A stretch of DNA of 64,000 nucleotides from Clostridia bacterium (GCA_017521125.1 JAFXDV010000001.1:62001-126000); one strand, 5' to 3'. Shown: positions 43,218 through 52,598, numbered from the stretch's first letter. A program made the numbers and translations. Notes: generated by a model from the sequence alone, not told the origin.

Positions 43218-43285
43218 CCTTTATTTAATAATTTGTAACAGTTGCACAGTAAAGTTTTCGCCTAACTGTGCATTTGTTACAAATT

Positions 43286-43343
43286 GAACTTAGAACTAAG
43301 AACTGAGAACTGAGAGTTGTTGTGTGGCTTCGCCACATTATAT
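43286..43343. repeat. Modular repeat copy R5 (half copy upstream of the M23 gene)
   Basis: Five GAACTNN heptads, then GTGTGGC-TTC-GCCACA and TTATATAAA, ending at the polC terminator. The second hairpin and inverted heptads are missing. Confidence 0.75.
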
Positions 43344-43380
43344 AAAAAAAGAACAAGAATAGCAAGCTATTCTTGTTCTT
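43340..43380 (-). terminator. Terminator of the pyrH-polC operon
   Basis: AAGAACAAGAATAGC and GCTATTCTTGTTCTT pair over 15 bp, followed on the minus strand by a run of seven T. Confidence 0.9.
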
Positions 43381-43399
43381 AGTTTTTTAAAGCGCGGCT

Positions 43400-46300
43400 T
43401 TAAAAGAATGTCATTTGGTTGGTTTCGGGCAGCGAATCAAACACATGCATATCAGAAAGTGCCTGCATAACGGTTTTTGAAACGCCTGCTTGAGCTTGAA
43501 ACTCCTGTTTTGAGATAAAATCTTTTTTCTGCGCTGTTTCATAAAGGGCGTCTGCCGCTTTTTCGCCAACTCCAGCAAGAGTGCCAAAGGGAAGTCTCAT
43601 TTTGCCGTCTTCCACAAGATACTTTCTTGCGTGAGATTTTTCAAGGTCTATGGGGAGCACCTCGAGACCACGAGCAAACATTTCATTAAATATAAGCATA
43701 TTTTCAAAGACGTCAAGTTCCTTCTTGGTAGCATCTTTGCCCTTTAGTCTAATATTGAGCATATACGCCTTTACTGCCTCTTTGCCTTTTAATATGGTAG
43801 GCACGTCTACATCCTCAGGTCTTGCGGTAAAATATGCACAGTAAAACTCGATAGGATGATACACCTTATACCAAGCAAGGCGGAGCGCCGAAATTACATA
43901 TGCGGCGGCGTGGGCTTTAGGGAACATATACTTGATTTTAAGGCAAGAGTCTAAATACCACTTTGGTACGCCGTGGGAAAGCATTTGCTCCTTATGTTCA
44001 TCGGTCAAAAGTTTAGTAGCATTACCCTTACGTACAATTTCCATTATCTTAAAGGACATTTTGGGGTCAAGTCCTTTGTGCATTAGGTACACCATAATGG
44101 AGTCACGTGTACCGATAACGTCGGAAATGGTACAGGTGCCGTTGGCAATAAGGTCTTTTGCGTTGCCTAAGTATACGTCGGTACCGTGGGAAAGTCCTGA
44201 AATCTGTAAAAGGTCGGAGAAATTCTTAGGTTGACAGTCCACAAGCATTTCTCGTGAGAACTTGGTACCAAACTCAGGAATACAGTAGGTGCCTGTTTTA
44301 GATTCAATATCCTCAGGAACTACGCCAAGAGGCTCGGTGGAAACAAAAAGTTTATAAACATTGGGGTCGCTCATGGGAACGTCGTTTACAGGAATCCCTG
44401 TGTATTCCTCTAAGTATTTATATGTAGTAGGAACAACGTGGCCCAATTCGTCAAGTTTTAAAATTGTATCGTGGATAGAGTGGAAGTCGAAATGGGTTGT
44501 AATGGATGCCGAGCTTGTGTCGTCGGCAGGATGCTGAACAGGGCAGAAATCGTAAATGGTATTTGTTCGAGGAACTACTACCATTCCGCCGGGGTGCTGA
44601 CCTGTAGTCTGCTTGATTTTTGATTTTTCCACCTTTTTGGCAAGGCGATTCATTTCTGCCTGAGATAAAACTATGCTCTTTTTCTCGCAATAGGCTCTTA
44701 CAAAGCCAAATGCGGTTTTTTCAGCGATAGTAGAAATTGTACCTGCTTTGAAAACGTTTTCGCTACCGAAAAGACTCTCGGTAAAACGATGGGCAAAGGG
44801 CTGATATTCATCAGAGAAGTTAAGGTCGATATCGGGCACCTTATCTCCGTCGAAGCCTAAGAAGGTTTCAAATGGGATATCGTGTCCGTTACGGTTATAT
44901 GGAATGTTGCAGTCAGGGCAATCTTTTGGAGGCAGGTCGAAGCCTGAGCCATACTCGCCCTTTAGGAAAAATTCGCTCTTTCTGCATTTAGGGCAGACGT
45001 AGTGAGGTGCTAATGGGTTAACCTCAGAAATACCTGCCATTGTTGCAACAAAGGAGGAGCCAACCGAGCCTCGTGAGCCTACTAAATAGCCGTGAGCCTC
45101 ACTATCGGCAACTAACTTTTGCGCCGTTACATACATTATGGAAAAGCCGTGCTTGATGATGGAAGAAAGTTCTCTGTCAAGACGCTTTTCTACAACCTCA
45201 GGCAAATCTTCGCCATACATTTCTCTTGCTCTTTTCCAACAGGTTTCGGCAAGAATTTCATCGGAGCCCTCAATTACAGGGGGGTAGTTGCCCTCGGGCA
45301 CAGGGATAATATCGTCGTCGATTAAATCGGCAATTTTATTAGGGTTATCTATTACGAATTCCTTGGCTCTGTCTCCAAAATAGTCGAAGTCGGACAGCAT
45401 TTCAGGAGTGTTTTTAAGGTACAAAGGAGCCTGATTATCAAAATCGTCAAAGTCCTGACCTGCCATAAGTATTTTACGGATGATTTCATCCTCTTTTGTG
45501 AGAAAATGAACGTCTCCTGTTGCTACAACAGGTTTGCCTAATTTATCGGCAAGTTCTACAACCTTGCGGTTAAAGTCCTTTATAACCTCAAAGTTTGTAA
45601 CGTTTTTGAACTTGTTTGGCTTGGGTTGGCCTGTTTTCTTATCAACACGGACAACCGAGCTTTCTCTTATCATAAATTCGTTATTGCCAAGAGGCTGAAT
45701 TTCAAGATAATCGTAATAATTAGCAATTTCTAAAAGACGCTCTTCGCTTTCTCCGTCGATTATTGCCTTATAAAGTTCTCCCTGTTCACAGGCGCTACCA
45801 AGGATAAGTCCCTCACGGTGCTTATCGAGTTCACTTTTAAGGGTTATTGGTCTTTTATAGAAATTATCAAGGTGTGCTTTTGAAACGAGTTTATAAAGGT
45901 TTTTAAGTCCCTCAAAGTTTTTAACCAGAATAATCTGGTGGTTTATTCTGCCTTCTTTATAAAGTGTAGCAAAGTCTGTACCGTATTTTTCATCATTAAG
46001 ATAATATGCCTCTACACCATAGATAACCTTGAAATTGCCACCGTCTCTTCTGATATCCTTAACGGCACCTGCGGCAGATGGGAACGCCTGAACTACACCG
46101 TGGTCGGTTATGGCAATAGCCTTATGACCCAGTTTGTAGGCACGGTTAACAAGCTCTGCGCCGCTGGCGATAGCATCCTTGGAGGACATATTTGTATGGG
46201 CGTGAAGCTCTACCCTATGTTCGCCTTCGTAGGTTTCCTTTGGTTCGTATTTCTCCACAGTTGCAATAGCGGTTGGTGTTACGACAAAATCTTTAGACCA

Positions 46301-47173
46301 GTCATCAAAGCCATAATCTCCGTTTAAAATTACCCAGACACCGTTTTTAAGAGGGGCAATTTCCCCTATTCTGTTATTGTCGATAGGGCGCATTTTTACG
46401 GTAACAGCATTTTGATGGTCACTAACACAGAAGCTTACCCTCTGCTTGTCCCCTCTTTTTGTGGGGGCAATTTCTAAATCAAAGACCTCACCATACACCG
46501 AAATCTTGGTGTCGTCAGGGGTTATGCTCATCATTGGGCGCACCTTGGTATCAAGGCGTCTTCCGTAGAACTGATTTGCACTTTCTATATATATAGGTAG
46601 ATTGTCTGCAGGAACGTAGTCGTAAACCTTTTTCTCTTTAGGCTTTTCTGCTTTTTCATGAGGTATGGTTACGGGAACAGTTTGAACAGGTGGCGGTACT
46701 AGTTCTATGTCATCTGTTACACCTGAAAATTCTACCTCCACATCAATATTAAAACTCTCTTTAACAGCGTTGGCGAAACGGAGAGCAAAATCGGTATTAG
46801 TAAGTGTTTCAAGACCGCCAAATTTCAGTTCAATATTAACCTTGTTATCATTTATAGTGTAAACCGCTTGGTTTAAATATCCGTTAAGAACTACTATCTT
46901 TCGGCGAATGGAGGCTGCGATATCTTCACACGCCTCTACGCAAAAGGCTTCGGGGGGATAGTTTACTGCTATATCCATTGATTTTAAAGCCATAGAAGAT
47001 ATATATGTAGACTTAAAATCAAAAAAATCTGAATTCTTTATATACACATCACTAAAAAGGCTCAGGGAAATTTCCCTTGCCTCAATATCTATGTTATATG
47101 ATTTGATTTGAGCGTTGGCTAGTGCGCTCTCGTTATGAGCAAAAGCATCAAAAATCTCTGATAATTTAGACAT
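43400..47173 (-). CDS. polC: DNA polymerase III PolC-type alpha subunit without exonuclease insertion
   Basis: A 1257-residue replicative polymerase of the PolC class (usually about 1430). In order: N-terminal domain, OB fold (about 205-300), PHP domain opening at VELHAHTNMSSKDAI (about 322), palm with SRGSVGSS (about 700), zinc ligands CPKC and CPDC (about 727-755), active-site PDIDLNFSDEYQ (about 780) and C-terminal duplex/clamp-binding end NQMTFF. PHP residues run straight from VIYGVEAYYLNDEKYG to NHQIILVKN (about 386-417), where other PolC proteins carry a DnaQ-type exonuclease of roughly 170-180 residues; no DxE exonuclease motif is present. It is last in the pyrH operon, six bases after ispG. 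Confidence 0.95.
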   Translation of the reverse strand: MSKLSEIFDAFAHNESALANAQIKSYNIDIEAREISLSLFSDVYIKNSDFFDFKSTYISSMALKSMDIAVNYPPEAFCVEACEDIAASIRRKIVVLNGYLNQAVYTINDNKVNIELKFGGLETLTNTDFALRFANAVKESFNIDVEVEFSGVTDDIELVPPPVQTVPVTIPHEKAEKPKEKKVYDYVPADNLPIYIESANQFYGRRLDTKVRPMMSITPDDTKISVYGEVFDLEIAPTKRGDKQRVSFCVSDHQNAVTVKMRPIDNNRIGEIAPLKNGVWVILNGDYGFDDWSKDFVVTPTAIATVEKYEPKETYEGEHRVELHAHTNMSSKDAIASGAELVNRAYKLGHKAIAITDHGVVQAFPSAAGAVKDIRRDGGNFKVIYGVEAYYLNDEKYGTDFATLYKEGRINHQIILVKNFEGLKNLYKLVSKAHLDNFYKRPITLKSELDKHREGLILGSACEQGELYKAIIDGESEERLLEIANYYDYLEIQPLGNNEFMIRESSVVRVDKKTGQPKPNKFKNVTNFEVIKDFNRKVVELADKLGKPVVATGDVHFLTKEDEIIRKILMAGQDFDDFDNQAPLYLKNTPEMLSDFDYFGDRAKEFVIDNPNKIADLIDDDIIPVPEGNYPPVIEGSDEILAETCWKRAREMYGEDLPEVVEKRLDRELSSIIKHGFSIMYVTAQKLVADSEAHGYLVGSRGSVGSSFVATMAGISEVNPLAPHYVCPKCRKSEFFLKGEYGSGFDLPPKDCPDCNIPYNRNGHDIPFETFLGFDGDKVPDIDLNFSDEYQPFAHRFTESLFGSENVFKAGTISTIAEKTAFGFVRAYCEKKSIVLSQAEMNRLAKKVEKSKIKQTTGQHPGGMVVVPRTNTIYDFCPVQHPADDTSSASITTHFDFHSIHDTILKLDELGHVVPTTYKYLEEYTGIPVNDVPMSDPNVYKLFVSTEPLGVVPEDIESKTGTYCIPEFGTKFSREMLVDCQPKNFSDLLQISGLSHGTDVYLGNAKDLIANGTCTISDVIGTRDSIMVYLMHKGLDPKMSFKIMEIVRKGNATKLLTDEHKEQMLSHGVPKWYLDSCLKIKYMFPKAHAAAYVISALRLAWYKVYHPIEFYCAYFTARPEDVDVPTILKGKEAVKAYMLNIRLKGKDATKKELDVFENMLIFNEMFARGLEVLPIDLEKSHARKYLVEDGKMRLPFGTLAGVGEKAADALYETAQKKDFISKQEFQAQAGVSKTVMQALSDMHVFDSLPETNQMTFF

Positions 47174-47178
47174 CTCTA

Positions 47179-48234
47179 TTATTTAAAGGAATTGATTTCC
47201 TCCTCTAAGGCATCAAGCAACTCCTTTTCAGGCACCTTTCTTAATATTTGTCCGTGTTTAAATAGCAACCCTTCTCCGTTGCCTCCTGCTATTCCCAGGT
47301 CGGCTTCTCTTGCCTCTCCGGGTCCGTTTACAACGCAACCCATAATGGCAACGGTTATGTTTTTATTTACATGTGAAAATCTTTCCTCTGCCGCCTTGGC
47401 AAGACCTATTAAATCGATACTTGTCCTACCGCAAGTTGGACAGGAAACAAATTTTATTCCTTCGTTTCTAAATCCTATAGCTTTTAACAAATCTTTTGCC
47501 GCTTCGACCTCTAAAACAGGGTCGTCGGTTAAAGATATTCTGATTGTTGAGCCTATGCCTCTAAGTAATAGACCTCCGATTCCTGCGGCAGATTTTATAA
47601 CGCCTAAACGCTGAGTTCCTGCCTCGGTTACGCCTAAATGCAAAGGGTATTTGCATTTTTCTGCCGCTAAAACGTAAGCATCGTACATTCTTTTTGTATC
47701 TGAAGATTTTAGGGACAAAACGATATCGTCAAAATCAAACTTTTCAAGGAGTGATATATGGTAAATTCCGCTTTCTACCATAGCCTCAGGGGTGGGAGCA
47801 CCGTATTTTGCTAAAATCTCTTTTTCTAAAGAGCCTGAGTTTACCCCTATTCTTATGGGAACTCCTGCATTTTTACAAGCGGTTGCAACCTCTTTTACCC
47901 TAGATTCATCTCCGATGTTACCTGGGTTAATTCGAACCTTATCTACCCCTGCCGCTACGCTCTCTAAGGCTAAGCGATAATCAAAATGAATATCTGCAAC
48001 AACAGGAATATTTATATTTTCTTTTAAAGCAGAAATTATCTTTACCGCATCCTTGTCAGGCACCGATACTCTGACAATTTGGCAACCCGCTTCTTCAAGC
48101 CTTTTCGCCTGAGCAACATTTCCCCCAATATCGCAAGAAGACACGTTGAGCATTGACTGTATTGTAACAGGAGCGCCGCCACCTATGAGGGTTGCGCCTA
48201 CCTTAACTTGTTTTACTGTATCATTTGTATACAT
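47179..48234 (-). CDS. ispG: 4-hydroxy-3-methylbut-2-enyl-diphosphate synthase
   Basis: A 351-residue iron-sulfur enzyme of the non-mevalonate (MEP) isoprenoid pathway, converting MEcPP to HMBPP. The [4Fe-4S] ligands are in SCPTCGRTS and CVVNGPGEA. The TIM-barrel part shows ADIHFDYRLALE and KVRINPGNIGD. It follows rseP by four bases and precedes polC by five. With dxr in the same operon it supplies precursors for undecaprenyl phosphate made by UppS. Confidence 0.97.
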   Translation of the reverse strand: MYTNDTVKQVKVGATLIGGGAPVTIQSMLNVSSCDIGGNVAQAKRLEEAGCQIVRVSVPDKDAVKIISALKENINIPVVADIHFDYRLALESVAAGVDKVRINPGNIGDESRVKEVATACKNAGVPIRIGVNSGSLEKEILAKYGAPTPEAMVESGIYHISLLEKFDFDDIVLSLKSSDTKRMYDAYVLAAEKCKYPLHLGVTEAGTQRLGVIKSAAGIGGLLLRGIGSTIRISLTDDPVLEVEAAKDLLKAIGFRNEGIKFVSCPTCGRTSIDLIGLAKAAEERFSHVNKNITVAIMGCVVNGPGEAREADLGIAGGNGEGLLFKHGQILRKVPEKELLDALEEEINSFK

Positions 48235-48238
48235 ATTT

Positions 48239-49300
48239 TCACCCCATTATGAGTGTTAAGATATCCTTCGCCATAATAAGAATCATAAGTCCGAAAAGGA
48301 GGACAAAGCCTATTGTATGGATGAGCCCCTCGTACTTTTGAGGTGCAGGCTTTCTTATTATTAGCTCAATTAGTATAAATAAAATTCTTCCCCCATCAAG
48401 TGCAGGTATTGGGAAGAGATTGAATATTCCTAGGTTTATGGTAATAAGGGCAAGTATTGGCAAGGTGTTAAAGAGGTTCTCTTTAGCTATAGAGCCGATT
48501 GTTGCCGTAATTCCTACAGGACCGGACATTGCCGATATTCCGTATTTGCCTGTAATAAGGTCAATAAAGGAAAACCAAACAACCTTGCACTGAGAAATTG
48601 CCGTTTTAAAGGTGTACTCCACAAAGGTAAAGAAATTTTTCTCTACACCCTTGACATAAAAGTCAAAATCGACGTAAGAAATTCCCTGAGCCTCGCTCAT
48701 TTTAAAGCGAACATCTTTTAAATCAGTTTTTTTGCCGTCTCTTAGGACCACAAAGTCAAGACTTCCGTCCTCTACTCCCGTAAAGGCATAGCTTAAATCG
48801 TATGTGGTTAAAATCTTTCTGCCTTCTACCTCAAGAATTTTATCCCCTACCATCAGTCCGCTTTGGCTACTTGTGGCGCCCTCTCTGAATTCCGCCACAG
48901 TTGTAGAAGCGAATTTGGTTTGTGGGATAAGGGTAATCGCAACAATTACAAGACCTAAGAGGAGATTGAAAATTGCTCCGTTGGCCACAATAAAAAGTCG
49001 TTTTAAGGGCGACTTATTACAAAAAGCCCTATCATCCTTACTTTCTTCCTCTTCTCCCTCCATAGCACAAAAACCGCCAAGTGGAATAAGATTTACACTA
49101 TAAAGGGTTTCCCCCCATTTTTTCTTGAATAGCTTGGGTCCGAAGCCTACGCCAAACTCATTTACTCTCACTCCTGAGATTTTTGCCGCAATAAAATGGC
49201 CAAGCTCGTGAATTATAATAAGAAGCACGAACATTAGTATTGCTACTAAATAGGGCCATACGTTACTCCAGAGGTTTACTAAAAAAGAAATTGTAATCAC
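48239..49300 (-). CDS. rseP: Site-2 intramembrane metalloprotease RseP/RasP
   Basis: A 353-residue membrane zinc protease that cuts membrane-spanning anti-sigma factors and leftover signal peptides. The zinc motif HELGHFIAAK is in the first helix, a PDZ domain follows (about 125-205, GLMVGDKILEVEGRKI), and the second catalytic motif NLFPIPALDGGRILF lies near the C terminus. The GTG at 49300 overlaps a Shine-Dalgarno-like AAGGTG, so the exact start is uncertain; no better in-frame ATG precedes the zinc motif comfortably. It sits between dxr and ispG with four-base gaps. Confidence 0.93.
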   Translation of the reverse strand: MITISFLVNLWSNVWPYLVAILMFVLLIIIHELGHFIAAKISGVRVNEFGVGFGPKLFKKKWGETLYSVNLIPLGGFCAMEGEEEESKDDRAFCNKSPLKRLFIVANGAIFNLLLGLVIVAITLIPQTKFASTTVAEFREGATSSQSGLMVGDKILEVEGRKILTTYDLSYAFTGVEDGSLDFVVLRDGKKTDLKDVRFKMSEAQGISYVDFDFYVKGVEKNFFTFVEYTFKTAISQCKVVWFSFIDLITGKYGISAMSGPVGITATIGSIAKENLFNTLPILALITINLGIFNLFPIPALDGGRILFILIELIIRKPAPQKYEGLIHTIGFVLLFGLMILIMAKDILTLIMG

Positions 49301-49304
49301 CTTT

Positions 49305-50444
49305 TTATATAGATTTTAAGACCAATTCTCTTGCCGACTTATCTGCGGCAAAAACGTCTTCTAAATTAAAGTTTTTAACATGCTTTTGGGCATCGGTTGC
49401 AAGCTTTACAAGCTGAGGAATTTCCAAAAACTTGATTTTGCCGTTAAGAAAGAGGGCAACCGCCTCTTCGTTAGCGCCGTTTGCTGCGGCAGGTTTAAGT
49501 CCGCCCTGTCTTATTGCATCAACGCAGATATTAAGACAAGGGAAAGCTTCTCTGTCAGGTCTAGCAAACGTAAGAGTTCCTACATCTGAAAGACTAAGTC
49601 TATCGCAACACATCTGCTCCCTTTCAGGATAGGTTATAGCATATTCTATGGGCAGCCTCATATCAGGTGTACCCATCTGACCGATGACTGCGCCGTCGCA
49701 GAGCTCTACTGCCGAATGAAGTATGCTTTGTCTGTGAATCAAAACCTCAATATCATCAGGTGCAACACCAAAAAGGTGCACGGCTTCTATAACCTCAAGG
49801 CCTTTATTCATAAGGGTTGCAGAATCTATGGTAATTTTGCTTCCCATAGACCAGTTGGGGTGATTAAGTGCCTCGGCCACCGTAACATTTTCAAGTTCCT
49901 CTTTAGTTTTACCATAAAATGGTCCGCCTGATGCGGTTAAGAGAATTTTGGAAAGTGCGCCTTTGGGTACGCCCTGCAAGGACTGGAAAATTGCCGAATG
50001 TTCGCTGTCCACAGGGATAATGCTTACTCCGTTTTCTTTTGCGGCGGCGTTAACCAAATCTCCTGCGGTTACTAAAGTTTCCTTGTTGGCAAGAGCAATA
50101 TTATTTTTTGCTTTTATTGCCGAAAGGGTTGGTTTTAGTCCTGCAATACCAACTATGGAGTTGAGAACTATATCTGCTTTTTGACTTGCCACCTCGCAAA
50201 CGCCTTCTTGCGAGGACAAAACCTTAATGCTTGTATCTTTAAGTCTATCTTTAAGGTCTTTTGCCGCTATGGTATCAAAAACTGCTACAAACTCAGGAGA
50301 AAATTCTCTTGCCTGAGCTTCAAGTCTTTCTATATTCTTTCCTGCGACAAGGCCTTTTATTTTATATCCGTTTTTTCTTGCTACGTCTAACGCCTGTTCT
50401 CCGATAGAACCGGTGGAACCTAAAATTATAAGGGTTTTACTCAT
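49305..50444 (-). CDS. dxr: 1-deoxy-D-xylulose 5-phosphate reductoisomerase
   Basis: A 379-residue NADPH enzyme giving MEP in isoprenoid synthesis. The nucleotide loop ILGSTGSIGEQALDV, the metal and substrate region PVDSEHSAIFQSL, LTASGGPFYGKT and HPNWSMGSKITIDSATLMNKGLE are all present. It overlaps the cdsA stop by four bases. Also known as ispC. Confidence 0.97.
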   Translation of the reverse strand: MSKTLIILGSTGSIGEQALDVARKNGYKIKGLVAGKNIERLEAQAREFSPEFVAVFDTIAAKDLKDRLKDTSIKVLSSQEGVCEVASQKADIVLNSIVGIAGLKPTLSAIKAKNNIALANKETLVTAGDLVNAAAKENGVSIIPVDSEHSAIFQSLQGVPKGALSKILLTASGGPFYGKTKEELENVTVAEALNHPNWSMGSKITIDSATLMNKGLEVIEAVHLFGVAPDDIEVLIHRQSILHSAVELCDGAVIGQMGTPDMRLPIEYAITYPEREQMCCDRLSLSDVGTLTFARPDREAFPCLNICVDAIRQGGLKPAAANGANEEAVALFLNGKIKFLEIPQLVKLATDAQKHVKNFNLEDVFAADKSARELVLKSI

Positions 50445-51259
50445 AGCACTATCCTCCCGTGAACAAGCAAGAGGCTAACTACCGGGGCCACCAACAATAT
50501 AGAATCTAATCTGTCCAAAACTCCACCGTGGCCCGGCATAAGATTTCCGTAATCTTTTATTCCGAAATCTCTTTTAATTGCCGACATAAATAAATCTCCC
50601 ATCATTCCCACAACGCTTAAAAAAGGTGTTGCGGCAAGGAGTAACCACAGGTTTGCGGTATAGCCTGTAATTTTATTAAATATAAGGCAAATAACAATAG
50701 TGCCTAAAACTGCGCCCAAAACTCCTCCAACCGAGCCCTCTATTGTCTTTTTAGGGCTGATAACGGGGGCTAATTTATGCTTTCCTATTGCTACACCAAC
50801 GAAGTAGGCAAAGCAGTCTGATATAGACGCAAAGTTTAAAAGAAGAATTATATAAAATAGTCCATGTCCGTCAGAGAAATTCAAAATTTTCTCAAGACAA
50901 GAAAAGGCATAGGATAATATTATTGGCATCGAAAGAGACATTATAATCTGCTCTGCCCCAAAAGTTTTGTGGCGGAAAATTGCGAGAAGCACAACGAAAA
51001 GAGCGAAAAGTATAGTGATTATTCTAGGGTCTATAAAAATTCCACTATATGAAAACTGCACCACTGCCGAATAAATCATAGCCGCCACAACCGGAGTCAT
51101 TCTCTTTACGCAACCTGTATTATGAAGCATTTCATAAGAAGCAAGGGCGGCTAGTATACTAATAGCAATTACTGCAGTTAAAGAATAATAGCTGTTTAAA
51201 AACAAAACTGCCACTAATATAATAATAGCAACCGCACCTGAAATTATGCGTGTCTTCAT
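50441..51259 (-). CDS. cdsA: Phosphatidate cytidylyltransferase
   Basis: A 272-residue membrane enzyme making CDP-diacylglycerol from phosphatidate and CTP, the branch point of phospholipid synthesis. About eight hydrophobic segments are visible, and the signature SPKKTIEGSVGG together with the C-terminal KDYGNLMPGHGGVLDRLDS, carrying the catalytic Asp residues, is diagnostic. It follows uppS by two bases and overlaps dxr by four. Confidence 0.96.
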   Translation of the reverse strand: MKTRIISGAVAIIILVAVLFLNSYYSLTAVIAISILAALASYEMLHNTGCVKRMTPVVAAMIYSAVVQFSYSGIFIDPRIITILFALFVVLLAIFRHKTFGAEQIIMSLSMPIILSYAFSCLEKILNFSDGHGLFYIILLLNFASISDCFAYFVGVAIGKHKLAPVISPKKTIEGSVGGVLGAVLGTIVICLIFNKITGYTANLWLLLAATPFLSVVGMMGDLFMSAIKRDFGIKDYGNLMPGHGGVLDRLDSILLVAPVVSLLLVHGRIVL

Positions 51260-51261
51260 TT

Positions 51262-51984
51262 TTATACACCCCCAAATCTACGGTTTCTCAAATTAAAGTC
51301 ATCAATGGCCCTATCTAAGTCTTCAGGCGAAAAATCGGGCCATAAAACATTGGAAAACCAAAATTCACTATATGCCGACTGCCATATAAGAAAGTTGGAA
51401 AGCCTGTATTCTCCGCTTGGTCTGATTATAAGCTCGGGATCGGGATAATCTTTAGTGTAAATATGGGAAGAAATGGTATCTTCTGTTATTTCCTCAGGGC
51501 TAATTCCCTCTTTTACTATATCTCTGACTGCGTGGACAAGCTCATCTCTGCCACCGTAATTTATAGCCATATAGACTTTAAGTCCTGTAGCATCTTTGGA
51601 GTCATACTCTGCCTGAGCCATAAGTTCTGCAATATCCTGAGGCATTCCGCTTCTGTCTCCAATAAATTTTAACATAATATTTTCGCTCTTAAAGTTTGCC
51701 GAGTCTTGAAGATAGTCTCTAAAAATATTCATAATGGCATCAACCTCTTCCTTAGGTCTGCGCCAATTTTCAGTAGAAAAAGCATAAACTGTAAGATATT
51801 TTACACCTATTTTGTTACAGTATCTTGCTATTTCCTTAAACTTTTTGGAGCCTGCGGCATGGCCTGCGGTACGGGGCATAGAGCGTTTTTTAGCCCATCT
51901 TCCGTTGCCGTCCATAATTATAGCAATATGAGTAGGTATATTTCTTTCGGCACTTGCCGTTATTTTCTTTTTCTTAAAAAACAA
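51262..51984 (-). CDS. uppS: Undecaprenyl diphosphate synthase
   Basis: A 240-residue cis-prenyltransferase extending farnesyl diphosphate to the C55 lipid carrier of wall synthesis. The catalytic Asp lies in HIAIIMDGNGRWAKK, followed by GHAAGSKKFKE, VYAFSTENWRRP, INYGGRDEL and RPSGEYRLSNFLIWQSAYSEFWF. A 59-base gap separates it from frr upstream. Confidence 0.97.
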   Translation of the reverse strand: MFFKKKKITASAERNIPTHIAIIMDGNGRWAKKRSMPRTAGHAAGSKKFKEIARYCNKIGVKYLTVYAFSTENWRRPKEEVDAIMNIFRDYLQDSANFKSENIMLKFIGDRSGMPQDIAELMAQAEYDSKDATGLKVYMAINYGGRDELVHAVRDIVKEGISPEEITEDTISSHIYTKDYPDPELIIRPSGEYRLSNFLIWQSAYSEFWFSNVLWPDFSPEDLDRAIDDFNLRNRRFGGV

Positions 51985-52043
51985 GCTTCTCCCCGCCTTT
52001 CAAAAAATCCACCAAAGCGAAAGCCGTGATGGATTTTAAAAAT

Positions 52044-52598
52044 TTAGATTTCCAGTATTTCTTTTTCTTTGGCAGCCTGTAAAGTGTCAACCTCTGCGCA
52101 ATATTTATCGGTTACGTTCTGAACCTTCTTTTCGCCGTTTTGCTGGTCGTCCTCAGTAATATCTCCTGCTTTTTTCATAGCCTTAAGCTTTTCAATGGCA
52201 TCTCTTCTAATAGAACGAATAGCAACCTTGCTATCTTCTGCCATTTTTTTAATGTCTTTTACAAGCTCTTTGCGGCGTTCCTCGGTTAGAGGTGGGAAAA
52301 TAAGTCTTATTACTCTGCCGTCATTGTTAGGATTTATTCCGATATCTGAAGCCTGAATTGCCTTTTCAATAAGCTTTAGAGTTGTGGTATCCCAAGGTTG
52401 AATCTGTAAGGTGCGTCCTTCAGGAACTGAAACGGTTGCAATCTGTTGAATTGGGGTTGCAGTGCCGTAATAGTCAACTGTGATTTTATCAAGAACCGCA
52501 GCGTTTGCTCTTCCTGCTCTAACTGTTGCAAACTCTCTTGTTAGGGCATCAATGCTTTTCTCCATACGTGCTTCTGTGTTTTTAATAAGCTCGTTCAT
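52044..52598 (-). CDS. frr: Ribosome recycling factor
   Basis: A 184-residue RRF that, with EF-G, splits post-termination ribosomes. It is recognisable by FATVRAGRANAAVLDKI, YYGTATPIQQIATVSVPEGR, the INPNNDGRVIRLIFPPLTEERRKELVKDIKK hinge region and the coiled three-helix bundle at both ends. It follows pyrH by ten bases with an AGGAGG Shine-Dalgarno. Confidence 0.98.
   Translation of the reverse strand: MNELIKNTEARMEKSIDALTREFATVRAGRANAAVLDKITVDYYGTATPIQQIATVSVPEGRTLQIQPWDTTTLKLIEKAIQASDIGINPNNDGRVIRLIFPPLTEERRKELVKDIKKMAEDSKVAIRSIRRDAIEKLKAMKKAGDITEDDQQNGEKKVQNVTDKYCAEVDTLQAAKEKEILEI

Noticed and set aside
36941-43343. CRISPR array
   Set aside because: The heptad runs are direct repeats of 7 bases without unique spacers, they face inverted runs, and no cas gene is present.
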